From contig CM022672.1 of the NCBI GenBank assembly GCA_012295275.1, positions 22,577,128 to 22,641,127 of the forward strand: a stretch of 64,000 nt of DNA. Reading direction: 5' to 3'. The stretch is from Chrysomallon squamiferum. Its lineage: Eukaryota; Mollusca; Gastropoda; Neomphalida; Peltospiridae. Below the pieces are notes generated by a model. That model was not told where the DNA came from. It did not search any database and saw nothing but the letters and a program-made list of their open reading frames with translations. Positions 42,374 through 53,310 of this stretch are shown here, piece by piece; within the stretch, counting starts at the first letter, position 1; each line of letters opens with the position of its first letter. The translations under genes and the position numbers were made by a program.

Positions 42374-45300
42374 AAAAAAATTTAAAAAAATTAATAATAA
42401 AATTAAAAATTAAAAATAAAAGTTTATATGTATGTTTACTCACATACACACACACACAAGAACAAATACATATATATTATATATATAAGTATGCATGTGT
42501 GTAAAATATATATATATTTTTGTGTGTGTGTGAATGTTTAAAATCAATGATATAACTACCTTAACATCTGACACATCAATGAAGGTTTTCATGAAGTCAA
42601 AGTCATCTTCCAGAAAAATCATTTTCTCCTTCAGGCTAAAATAGGAGTCTGAAGAATTTTCACCTAGAATAATCAGTTTAAAAAATTATCCTAGGCAGAT
42701 CTCAAAACATTCACAGACAATATGCTCAGTACAGTAAAAGGTAATTTTAGGCCTATGTATATAATAACAATATTCTTCTAAACTATGACTTACAATTGCA
42801 ATAGTGTAAATACAATATGGAGAATTACCAAAATATATAATTTAAACCTATACACTGAGATGTTTTTTTTTTTACCTTCAGTAAATAATTTTGAACAGCA
42901 GAATGCTTATTCAAATTGTATGGTTCTCAGATTAACATGGTTTATGAACTGACAACAGTTTGCAAATAACATGAAATGAATTGTTGATTAGAATGGTAAT
43001 ATTTTCAAACTTCACACTGAACATTGTTCAGCAGCCCTCAAATAAAAGTGTTCATTTCTGCTGACCCATTTATAGATTACAATCAAATAATGATTTTGTG
43101 ATTTACAGGTTACCATAGATTTATAAATATTGTATGGATATGGTCATCATAAAAAAAAAAAAACCAAATGTTTGTTGGACAGGCCTAAAAAACAGATGCG
43201 TTAAAAATACACAGGATCTTTGGTGGAATGTCATATGAGAAAATGAAACTGCTTGACAGTGAACATATTCTCCTTTATTATTATATTACTTTGTAATAAG
43301 GTAAAAAAAAAAAAAAAAAAAAAAAATCCACTCCAGCAAAATCCCCTTCAAAACCCCCACCACCACCAAAAGACAAACTTAGTCAAGTATTAATAGAGAT
43401 CTTGCATTTTGCATTTTTTATATTTTACTCTGTTCATTTAGCTCAGTTTCAATAAACATGGGCATTTTCACAAACAAAATAGCTAGGTTCATGAAGATTT
43501 TTGCTGTGTATATTGTAAATACTGTAGATAGTTAATTCAATGGAATAATAGGGACAAATGGGTGTCCACTGATTTTTATGTATCTGAAGATCCTTTGGCC
43601 TGGTCAGTAGTGATAGCCAAACATGTACTGGCATTTTACAAGTCTAAAATTTCAAACTCACTGTTACTGTCTTCAATTTCTTTTTTCAATCGTGTTGCCT
43701 GTTGAAAAAAGAAGAAAGAGGATAAAGTAAAAAGAAATTATATTATTTAATTATAATATTGAGAAGTCAGTTTATTTTCATTAAATATATGAAATATTGT
43801 AAAAAGAAATTTAATTATGTTAGCTAGGATTAAATATGCATTATTTATATGTGTGTCTGTGTTAGTGTGTGTTTGTATCTGTGTTTGTGTGTATGTGTGT
43901 GTGTAAGTGTTTGTTGCACAGTTCAGTAGTGGAGCATTTAGATGTTTAATTATAGACATATGAACAGTTGAGTTTAGCTCAGTAGTTAGAGCATTGTCAT
44001 GGGTCATGATGGGGGGGGGGCGTAATATTGAAGATAACAGCATTTTTATCTGCATTCAGATGCATGAAATTTAATTTCCAAATTAGAACAAGAAAGTGTA
44101 TAACTGCTCACTGTTTCCATATTTCACACAGTTGTGACTATTAATATTTATTTTAAGAATGTTTATCTCCTAATACTAAAATGAATACATATCTATGTAT
44201 AATCAATAACACTGGTATAACAACATTCTTAGTGTCTCTGACTTTCTAGGATAACCTGTGAACCAATGACTGACACGAAACTGACCTCATATGCATTAAC
44301 TCTCCTTGTAATGTTATCTAATGTGTCCATCTGTTTTTCAGCTTCTCTTTTTGCCATGAATAGCTGCTTCTCACGGATTTTCTTTGCTTGGATGATTTGC
44401 CGTTCTTTTTCATATAAACCTTTCTGTGACAACAAAATTGTGCAATTGGAGAGCAAGGTTGAGAAGGAAAGTCAGAGAGAGAAATATATATATATATATA
44501 TTTATATAGATAGATAGATAGAGAAAAAGAGAAAAAGGGCTGGAAAGAAAGAGAGGGGAAAAAGAATGTATTGAAAAAATAAAACAGAGGACTTTTAAAT
44601 GACAGAATTATATATTTAGGAACTGTCAGGGAAGAAAAAAAAATTGGCTGAGGAAGGTAAATGTAGAAATTATTTTTGACATTGTTAGTTACTGAGATAA
44701 AAGAAATACTATAGTTTATCTTGAACTGATGTTAATTAATTTCAACAAATACCCCTTCAGTTGATGTTTCCATGTTTCCAAGATTAACAGAAAATGAGAA
44801 ACAATGGATATATATATTAAAATTACAAAATAATAATAATAATAATAATCTTTCATCAAATAAAAAAAAAAAAAAAAAAAAAAAATGTTTTTAATATATT
44901 TTTTAGGAATAAAGCCTACATTAAATGTTTGCTATTCTAGCTATCTATCTCCCATTTGGTTTTTTATAAACAAAACAAGTAGATAAAATAAACTCAAAAA
45001 CTGATATTACAGTAATTTTCTGGTAACTATTCAAAGCTTTGTTCTTCATCTCTGTTGCCTCCAACAATGATTTCTCTGATTCTTTTAGTTCTTGTTCCAT
45101 TTTACCCAACTTGGTTGGATATGCATGGCACTCCTGAAATTACAATGTGCTTCTTTCCTCAGTCTGAAATAAGTTAACCATATTCCAGATCCACAAAATT
45201 TGTGAACTGATACAGTTGTTTTAGAAATGTTTATCTTCTATATATATTACACTAGGCTGCATTTCACCATATAATAGAACATTACACATAATAATAAAAT

Positions 45301-47724
45301 GAATTTGCAATGACAGATTTTTGTATTTCATCTTTGCTTTTGTTTTTCACTAAACATTTCTGAATCTGTATTATTGACTGCTTTTTTTTTTAATTAAATG
45401 TTATTACTTTATACATTTTTTGATCCTTATGATATGTCAGCACATTGATCAAATGTACAGCCAAACCTGTTTTTCTGTAACCTCTGAATGATGGACACCT
45501 CTTTATGATGGTCCCCTTTACGCTTTTAGCCACCACTCCATTTTATTACATATTTACACTCATTATAATAACCACTTTACCCTCTTCCCTCTCAGTGGCC
45601 ATCACAGTCAGGTTTGGCTGTACATGTAACCTTGTCTTTGTAAACATTTGTGAGAATCACATTTTGTTTTTCACACCAAAAACTTACCACTTTCAGCTGA
45701 TGCAGGATCGCTTCATATCTCTCTTTTATATTGGTGGCAGCATCATTCTTTACCTTAGATTTATCCAGTTCATTTTCAAGCCTTCGGAAAGCCTGAAAAA
45801 GTAAATAAGTATCTGTTAACTGTGTTCAGTCAAGAATGTTTGAAATGAAGCTTAACAGTAAGAGGATCAAATTTAAAAATATTTGACCATCATCATTTTT
45901 TAATGTTTTAATGCATACAGAACTGACCACATTGCTCTAAAGCTTGTACAGCTCATGTATGTGAAGACTCTCTAAAAAAAAGAACCAATGATAATACCCA
46001 AATGTTTTTCTAATATTTTTTTCTAGTAATAATGAGTCATCCAAAATAATAAAATAATTTTTTTTAACCATATAAAATTATCTGTATCATTATTGGGCCA
46101 TGATGATTTTGAACAGTATTATTTTACAAAACAAACTGATACTAAGTATGACAGGACATCCAAATTTTTTACAACAGTATTATTTTACTGTCACAAACTG
46201 ATAGTAAGTATGACAGGACATCCAAATGTTTTGTAACATTGAAAGGACATTCAAAAAACATCAAAATAATAACCAGGGATCTATAAATCATTCTTTTTTT
46301 TTAGTCCAAACACAGATTCACGTTCAAGGTCAATGTATTTAATCCCCTCTACTCACTCTCTTCTGCTCTGTTTCCAGATCTTTGTACTCCAGTGTGAGGA
46401 GCCTGACCAGCGTCTCCTCCAGCTGCTGCAGCTGTTTCTCTCTCGGCGATTCAGCTCATACAGCATCAGATTGAACTTCTTGTTGGCCTCCCCCACCTTC
46501 TGTTCCATGGTGTAGATGACTCGCTGTATTTAACACAATCCAAAGATACACACAATATATACAATAATAATGTACAAATTAATAAAATACTTCTCTTAGT
46601 ACAGTTAATACAACACTTCTCTCTGTAAGTTATACTACACATTAAGGCAAGACAGTTTCACAGAAACAGATCCTACAGTCACTTCCCATCCGTCCCATCC
46701 ATTTTCCCATGACTGATTAATCAAATACTCTCTGTCTGTGATAAACAACAACCACATAGTACAACATTACACAGCTTTACACCATGTTAGCCAAGACTCC
46801 AGTACTTTGTATTAAATGTTACTATAGTCGAATTGTAAGAAAATCATGATACTCACATCTAAAGTGCTGTATTGATTTGACATTTTCTCAACTGGCTTGT
46901 CTTGCAAAGCTCTGCGAATAACATGAGCATCACTCTGAAAGAAAGCACTAAAAATGTATACAGTAATAATAATAATAATAAAAGTAATAATAAAAATAAT
47001 AATAACAATGGAAAAAGAAACAATAGTATTAATAGTAACAAAAAAAACCCCAACAACAACAACAATAACAGTATTAATAATAACAGTAGTGAAAACAATA
47101 AAAGTAATAATATTAAAAATATAATAATAATAATAAAAAAAATAATTATTACATTAATAAATAATTTTCATGTTTAATTGTATTTTATATAAATATGAAG
47201 CATGTTTATCTAATAATAATAATGATGAAGATGAGGATGATAATAATGATAATAATGTTAAAATAAAAATTAGAACAATAGCAGTCATCATTTCATCACA
47301 ACATAACAAGTAAAAAAAATAAAATAAATAAAATAAAATAAAATAAAATTGAAAAAAAATTTCTCACATGCATCCCTTGGGAGAGAATTTTTCTCTTTTT
47401 TTTGTTCTGATCTCTCAAAGTCAGAATTATCTTTTCATTTCTAGTGAGGGCATTTTTTGTCTCTTCAACAAATATCTCTCCATCTCGTTCTGCACAAATA
47501 TAATTAACAAATAGATAACAATAATAATCATTTTAATAATAATGAGAGAGAGAGAGAGAGTATTTAAATATTTATGATTATAGTAATGATTATTATTACT
47601 ATTACTATTACTATTACTATTGTTATTGTTATTATTATTATTATTATTAATTTTTACCTTTCAGATGGATTTTCCCTCGCATCTCTTCCAGTTTTTCATC
47701 TGCTGGAAGAAAGCTTTCTGGCAT
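38957..47724 (-). CDS. ODAD3: ODAD3/CCDC151-family coiled-coil protein, outer dynein arm docking, 13 exons
   Basis: Exons in transcription order: 47724-47658, 47489-47368, 46934-46857, 46523-46357, 45792-45688, 45133-45011, 44423-44286, 43698-43662, 42663-42560, 42328-42168, 40872-40710, 40165-40034, 39154-38957. About 530 residues result if a 2-base excess in exon 4 is ignored; human ODAD3 has about 595. The product is almost entirely helical heptads. Family-like landmarks are an N-terminal KLEEMRGKIHLKERDGEIF segment, RRLENELDKSK, YEKERQIIQAKKIREKQ, VEHLKFTSD and an acidic tail before LTREIIKRR and a Lys-rich end. ODAD3 helps assemble and dock outer dynein arms on ciliary axonemes (family knowledge). 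The paralogous CCDC183/ODA5-type family is the main alternative. The start at 47724 is provisional because an upstream exon is possible. Confidence 0.75.
40490..40655 (-). pseudogene. Decayed duplicate of ODAD3-like exon 11 (3' part)
   Basis: This segment repeats the 3' half of the neighbouring exon 40710-40872 plus its donor and some flanking intron. Shared blocks include CCATTAGTTAATTCAGTTTT, the AAAGAAAACT block downstream of the donor and a TTTATCACA-like block. The copy has substitutions and small indels that break the reading frame, and its donor is changed (minus-strand GAGTAAGGTAGG against AGTCAGGTAAGT). It is not needed for frame continuity between exons 11 and 12 and is best read as a pseudo-exon from a tandem duplication. 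Confidence 0.75.
41012..41598. mobile_element. MITE with CCGTATATACTTGTGTA inverted repeats
   Basis: The left end (CCGTATATACTTGTGTATAAG) is the inverted complement of the right end (CTTGTACACAAGTATATACGG) with one mismatch. TA flanks both sides (41010-41011 and 41599-41600), consistent with a TA target duplication. The 587-bp interior has no transposase, so this is a non-autonomous element in an intron of the ODAD3-like gene. The superfamily is not certain. Confidence 0.75.
41750..41850 (+). mobile_element. tRNA-like SINE head, degenerate
   Basis: AATGGCTCAGTGGTTAGAC resembles a tRNA 5' arm and box A; a weak box-B-like CACAAATTCATTGA follows about 45 bases later. There is no clear tail or target duplication. 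Confidence 0.4.
42013..42122. mobile_element. Possible short hAT-type MITE
   Basis: The segment starts CAGTG and ends CACTG, and is bordered by GCTTAGAC on the left and ATTTAGAC on the right, which match at six of eight positions like an aged 8-bp target duplication. Terminal similarity beyond five bases is weak. It ends 45 bp from exon 42168-42328. Confidence 0.4.
43968..44035 (+). mobile_element. Truncated tRNA-derived SINE head
   Basis: AGTTTAGCTCAGTAGTTAGA followed by GCATTGTCATGGGTCATGAT looks like the 5' half of a tRNA, with box A intact. It runs into a G tract at 44010-44020, and no box B follows. Confidence 0.45.
45454..45624. mobile_element. 171-bp MITE with perfect 16-bp inverted repeats
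   Basis: The ends TGTACAGCCAAACCTG and CAGGTTTGGCTGTACA are perfect inverted complements, with the interior partly palindromic (GATGGACAC against GTGGCCATC). A TA duplication is possible inside the palindromic termini. It lies in intron 5 of the ODAD3-like gene, has no coding capacity, and its superfamily is not certain. Confidence 0.7.
46111..46232. repeat. Two-copy 60-bp tandem repeat
   Basis: ACAGTATTATTTTAC, then CAAACTGATA and TAAGTATGACAGGACATCCA, occurs twice with a 60-bp period in intron 4 of the ODAD3-like gene. Confidence 0.85.
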
Positions 47725-48232
47725 GGTTTCTGGAGGATGCAATGGCACCCTCCAAAAAAAAAAAAATAATAATAATAAATAAAAAAATAAAAAAACAGAT
47801 AAAAACAACAACAACAATAAAACAAAAATCAAATATCAAATTCTGCTTCACCAACTACAGTGGAAGCTGACTGTATTTCATTCATGTTACTATTAATTTA
47901 AGACAATATATTACAACATCTACACTGGATGTGTTATCATGATTTTATGACAGATTAAATGGCAGCTTCCATGCTTTTATATTTCTTTATTGTATGCAAA
48001 GGTAATTTAACAATAAAAGAATCACTGAGAAGTATACAGAACATATACTAAAATTGTGTTTGTGCAAACACACATGGACAAATAAATGTGGGGATACAAG
48101 GGCAACTAACCACCAAAATTGTGTTAAAATAGTGGGAAACATTAAGGCAAAGCAAAGAAACATTGGTAGGCTTTTTTATGTGTGTAGTATTTCTGGCAAG
48201 TTAGTGCTGCTGACCCCATTAACCAATATGGC

Positions 48233-48238
<6 letters not shown>

Positions 48239-48304
<66 letters not shown>
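48239..48304. repeat. GA dinucleotide microsatellite, about 32 units
   Basis: A pure GA run upstream of the ODAD3-like gene, which yields a spurious Arg-Glu repeat frame. Confidence 0.97.
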
Positions 48305-48308
<4 letters not shown>

Positions 48309-48428
48309 AATTAAGCATTGTATCTGAAAGGATTGGTTAAAACAATAAGAAAAAGTATTCTTTACGAAACTAATTTTGCTATTCGCAATTCATTCTATGA
48401 TTAAATTTTAAAAATTTGAAAATCATTA

Positions 48429-48480
<52 letters not shown>

Positions 48481-48663
48481 CGAAATAAATGTATATAATT
48501 AATTGCAAATTTAAAATAAAGCAGTCACTGGATGATGATTTTGTTTCAGATGTAGTTCATCGTGGACATATTGAAATATTATACAGATGAAATGAATAAT
48601 CCTTCACATAGCTTGTCTGAATATTAACATTATATTATGTAAATGACTTTGGTAAATTCTCAC

Positions 48664-48711
48664 AGTTATTGTTTTTTTGCTCCCACTTTCGGACTGTTGT
48701 GACGGTTTCAT
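48664..48711 (-). other. Candidate 5' coding exon of the ODAD3-like gene
   Basis: On the minus strand an ATG at 48711 opens a 16-codon frame (MKPSQQSESGSKKTIT) that ends at a good GTGAGA donor. It lies just downstream of a CpG-bearing promoter-like block. A short basic, Ser-rich N-terminus is usual for this family. Its phase does not join exactly to the frame at the plausible acceptors upstream of 47724, so either another exon intervenes, a different donor (after 48687, GTGGGA) is used, or this is chance. Confidence 0.3.
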
Positions 48712-48745
48712 TGTTAATTGTTGGATCGACCACAGACCGACCATG

Positions 48746-48753
48746 TGACGTCA
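48746..48753. promoter_or_regulatory. CRE palindrome TGACGTCA, probable promoter of the ODAD3-like gene
   Basis: A perfect cAMP-response-element palindrome lies in a locally CpG-richer stretch (48670-48830), about 1 kb upstream of the first confident exon of the minus-strand gene and 35 bases upstream of the candidate first ATG at 48711. CREB/ATF-type factors bind this site (established); its use here is inferred. Confidence 0.4.
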
Positions 48754-48997
48754 GTAAGAAAACAAAGCAATGACGTTCAGTTAGACAATTCTTTATTAGG
48801 GATAATTCGCCTATTTTCGTATATCGCATTTCATATTCGTAAAACATCGTGAGAAAAAAGTTCAGAACAATAATATTATTTCATGTCATTTCGTCAAAAA
48901 TTAATAGTTAAAGATGATAACATTATTTTGATGTGAATTCATGAGCGGTTCTTGGTGTGGAAAACATATTACCGGACTTATTTTTAAATATTAAAAT

Positions 48998-49038
<41 letters not shown>

Positions 49039-49177
49039 GTAATAAAAGATGTCTGAATAATCATAATGGAGCAAACTGTTTAAATGCTTTACATATTATT
49101 TATTAAAAAAAAGAAAAAAAGAAACAGATCAAAATTTTATTATATCCATCATACTTCAGATATATCCCACAAATATA

Positions 49178-49222
<45 letters not shown>

Positions 49223-49847
49223 TGTTGAAAGAGAAATAATCATCATGATTTTCTGTTCTACGAATTTAACATTTATTTAACATTTAACATTTATTAGTTT
49301 AAAAAATAATCTGAGGTGAGTATTGCTAGCAAGATAAATTAAGGTTACTGCCCCCTATTGCGAGTTTTGTTAGCATGGTCCTGGGACACTACCATATATG
49401 CCTACATTCTAAGGGGACCGTCTCAGATAGCAAGGCATTGCATTCTGGCCCTAGACATGACAAGATCTTGGTTAAATGTTAGTGAAATTGGCGACACTGG
49501 TCGTGTAGGTTTTTTTTTTCTTTTCTGTTTTTTTTTTTTTTGTTGTTGTTGGCCTGTTTTTTGTTTTTTTTTTTCGTTTTTTTTCTTCTGATTTACAAAT
49601 GTAGAATTTTTAATAATGCTTCCTATTAATTAAGTATTGTTTTTACCTGGGTGAGTTTGTCCTTTTTGGAAACGCCAGTGTTACGATGTTATTGTTATAT
49701 ATATATATATACTTTGAATCTTTCTATTATCAGTGGTTACTTAAAATCTTTGATTTGAAACCCGTTTTATGTGTTTGTTTTAGGACATGATAATTATTTT
49801 ATTACCCACTTATTCCACCTTCCTCGAAACTGTCCCTCCTACAACCT

Positions 49848-49884
<37 letters not shown>

Positions 49885-50309
49885 TAATAATAATAATATT
49901 TAAATAAACAAACAAACAAAACAAAAAAAAAATAAATAAAACAAAATAGTTTATAAGCCATTCTTTGTGTACCGATTCCCTTGAATATTGGAATACCAGA
50001 TTTATTAATACTGAATTTTAACTTGTTGTTATGAACAAAGCTTTTTGTGAACGTCCAAGTTGTTTTGGACAACCTGTGATAGCAGCAATATTAAGCAATA
50101 CGTTCGAATATAATGGAATTTATTGGTACGGTGCATATCTTTTGACTAATTTTTATGGTGTAGTTTTACCTTTAAAAACGCTTTGCGATAGAGTGAACCT
50201 TTAATCCAAAAGGTATGGATAATTAATGTCAAATAAATAAATAAATAAATAAATAAAATATTCATTTTACAGAAAATAATGTGTTGTCATTATGTGTTTA
50301 ACAGTATCA

Positions 50310-50352
<43 letters not shown>

Positions 50353-51092
50353 TATTTATGTACTTCAGATTCGTAAGATTTCTAAAAAAAAAAAAAATAA
50401 AAAAAATTAATATATACATTTTGATGATGAAAAAAAAAATATCTTAAGCAAGTAATTATCAGACTTCCAGAAAATCGATTTTAGAAGTATATTAACGTGC
50501 ATCTATTATATAAAAATTTTATTACGTAGATTTCACTGTTTATTTCATATCAAAAATATGTACTGAGTTCGGGAAATCCGAAGCTTGCCAAACAAATGGT
50601 TTGGTTCCCATACGTTTATAGGGGAGTTATCAGTGAGTTACTTCCTCTTGTCAGTCTAACTTCTAAGGTAAGTGAAATGTTATTTTATTATTTAGGCAAG
50701 AATGTTCATTTTCGCATAGTATATATAATATGAAATCAATTAAGTTTTGAATTCTTATGCATTCGAGTATTTTTTTAGTTGTTGTTGAATGCCAGAAATA
50801 GGAAGAAAAGAAAAACAAATAATTATAAACTCAGTTTTAAATTTGGCGCTTACAGTCCATCTAACCGGAAGTGTGTTTTAATGAAAGCGAAAAGAAATAC
50901 ATTTTTACACGGTAATTTAATGACGAAATACGTTAATGTTTTTTGATGTAATCATTATTTATTATACATGTTATCAAAATTATAAAAAAAAGAAAGAAAG
51001 AAAAAAGCGAGGCGGATTATAAAAATTAATTATTAGACATCGACACTGTAGACTACACTATTATTGAATATGATTTTCAGCCATTCGGGTTG
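48754..51092. other. Intergenic region between the ODAD3-like gene and the tRNA cluster
   Basis: The region holds several AAT microsatellites and T-runs. A CpG-containing stretch at 50560-50680 ends in a donor-like AAGGTAAGTG at about 50666-50675, which could be an unassigned untranslated exon. A less AT-rich stretch at 49320-49510 has no recognisable coding content. Confidence 0.5.
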
Positions 51093-51164
51093 GCCGTGAT
51101 CGTATAGTGGTTAGTACTTCGCGTTGTGGCCGCGACAACCCAGGTTCGAATCCTGGTCACGGCA
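51093..51164 (+). tRNA. tRNA-His (GTG), copy 1
   Basis: A 72-nt cloverleaf: acceptor stem GCCGTGA/TCACGGC, D-arm GTAT/GTAC, anticodon stem TCGCG/CGCGA with loop TTGTGGC (anticodon GTG at positions 34-36), T-stem CCAGG/CCTGG with loop TTCGAAT, discriminator A. It delivers histidine to CAC and CAU codons. Box A and box B are intact, there is no intron, and a T5 terminator follows after a short spacer. The upstream flank (TTTTCAGCCATTCGGGTTG) differs from that of the array copies. The base at -1 is G. Confidence 0.97.
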
Positions 51165-51218
51165 TACGGCTTTCTTTTTCAATTTTTATATTTATATATA
51201 TTTATTTATTTTATTAAA

Positions 51219-51252
<34 letters not shown>

Positions 51253-51818
51253 TTTTTTTAGATATTATTTATTTATTTATTTATTATTATTATTATTATT
51301 TAGTAATATGTTTTGCATTATGTTTCTATAAAATTTTTTTGTTAAAAAGGTCAAATTGACGTGAAAATTTTATGCAGTGTTTTGTTTCACATAATCATGG
51401 ACTTTTCAGGTGTCATACAAACATTTAATACTATTATTTATAATATGAAAGAAGAATTAAAGAGAACATTACAATTAATAATGGTAAAATAAATTTAAAA
51501 ATTTTAAAAATACCTCGACGATGCGTTCAGAGCTGAAGGTGTTAACGTGAGAGTGTGAATCTTAACATTTAGCAGTTCATTTTAATTATATTTAATTTCG
51601 TCAGTATTTGAATATAACAGAATATGTGGGACTAAAATATAAACGAAAACGTGAAGCACAAGTGACAGACCTCTCATTCATTATTTTTATAAACGAAGAA
51701 CGATATTTCTATGCAAGTAGCCCAGCCTCTTTAAATAAGATGGAAGATTTCTTTACTCAGAACTAACTGGTTTTGAGGACAACGCTGTTAAATTTGTTTC
51801 TTTCAGCTTCAGATGACG

Positions 51819-51890
51819 GCCGTGATCGTATAGTGGTTAGTACTTCGCGTTGTGGCCGCGACAACCCAGGTTCGAATCCTGGTCACGGCA
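51819..51890 (+). tRNA. tRNA-His (GTG), copy 2
   Basis: Identical to copy 1 over all 72 nt but in a different flank on both sides, 726 bp further on. A TTTTT follows at about 51902. The base at -1 is G. It lacks the upstream block shared by the later array copies. Confidence 0.97.
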
Positions 51891-53129
51891 TTACCAGCTA
51901 CTTTTTGCACCTTATTTTAAATAACAAATGAATGAAATCTGACATAATTGTAATAATAGAGTTGAAATATATATTTAAGATAAAAAAAAAAAAAAATAAT
52001 AATAAGAACACACAAATCGGCAACTATTTAAAAGATCGATTGTGTGCTTTGGGTCCACGCGGTTTGGACATTTACGCTATCTTAAGACTGCGCTGCTCAT
52101 TCTTACGATCCAGTGTTTGTATATGTCAAGGTGGTGCAAGGCAAGTTTAATCAGTCCTGCGCAATTTTGTGATGCGGACTTACAACACTAGACCTACGCC
52201 TTAAAAGAAACTGTGGGAACAGCTGTAAATATCACTTCGCTCCCGGTTTGAAAGCATCTAGAACAGTGTCAAATTTGTATTAATCAGTATTAAATTTAAT
52301 GTTTTAAAATATTTATTTTATGTAAATTCATTTCGTCTTTTTATTTAGTTATATGATATTATCAGCGAATCAAAGGGTCTAATTAACTCCTGAAATCGGA
52401 TCCATTAAACAATGTATATATATATATATATCCGAGAACTGTCCAGAAAGTGAAACAAATAGTAAGTTATCAGTCAGGACTCTGTCCTCATCATCACAGC
52501 GTACAAGAAATTACTTGTAGGTGTGGTGTGGATAAAAAAAAAAAAATGTCACCCCTTGTAATTTTATCACATGGGATCATGTTTTAACTTGCAAGCTATC
52601 TAATAATGCATGTGTTTTCTTCATTCAAATTTCTATTGGTGTACGATTTCTTTTTTGTAGGACAGTTTTTTTACTTACTCACCCTACTGACCTCTTTTTA
52701 CTCTGTTATGTAACCAAAGTGGAGTATGATGGGTGGTCCACTCAATGGACTGTATAAACATTATTATTATGTAAATTTTTAATTCTATAATATTATTTTA
52801 TTGTCTTAATATTTATTTTTTGCGCATTGCCATTGCCTATCTGTTAATCCGATATAATAAACTAATTAAAATAATAATTTTCAAGTAATTTAATATCTTA
52901 GTCGAGGCAGTTATTTTCTCTACATGGAAAACTCGATGGGGCTGGCATCCCCTGTATCTAAAACCGAGCATTTCCCTTTCCAAATGCAACGTCAGCGACA
53001 TAAACATGATGACGATGATGAAGAACAACATGATAAGAATGTGGTCGAGAGTGATATTGCTGAATAGACTGAGTTTGTTTAGTAAACAATCTTAAGACAG
53101 CAGAGATCGGCAAATCTCACGGAACATAT
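51891..53129. other. Spacer with an unexplained less AT-rich block
   Basis: Between 52010 and 52260 the sequence is noticeably richer in GC and CpG than its surroundings. It has short open frames on the plus strand but none I recognise and no clear splice or repeat structure. The rest contains a TA repeat near 52415-52430, an A-run near 52530 and AT-rich sequence without features. Confidence 0.45.
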
Positions 53130-53137
53130 AGTTAAAC
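53130..53137. repeat. Left target-site duplication of the hAT element
   Basis: AGTTAAAC, matching exactly the 8 bases at 55957-55964 on the other side. Eight-base duplications are the hallmark of hAT insertion. Confidence 0.92.
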
Positions 53138-53310
53138 CAGTGTTTCTCGACCTTTTTTTACTCTCGACATATCTACGAGCGCATGAAACTGTCGCGACAC
53201 AGTAATAATTTTAAATATTATATGATGAAATCGTAAAATAAATGAAAAAATACATATATGGACTTGTCTGATACAGTTTATTATGTTAGTATCCCAGAAC
53301 TGCCACTAAC

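Noticed and set aside
46437-46480. A possible 30-base micro-intron to rescue the frame of ODAD3-like exon 4
   Set aside because: GTATGAG to AACAG would give an intron of about 30 bases, too short for normal animal splicing; a GA slip explains the shift more simply.
46859-47177. Leu-rich and Asn-rich frames on opposite strands
   Set aside because: Both come from AAT/ATT microsatellite sequence next to an ODAD3-like exon.
49358-49591. 77-codon plus-strand frame with an aromatic-rich end
   Set aside because: The first part looks weakly protein-like, but the second half is T-run translation, and there is no splice or homology support.
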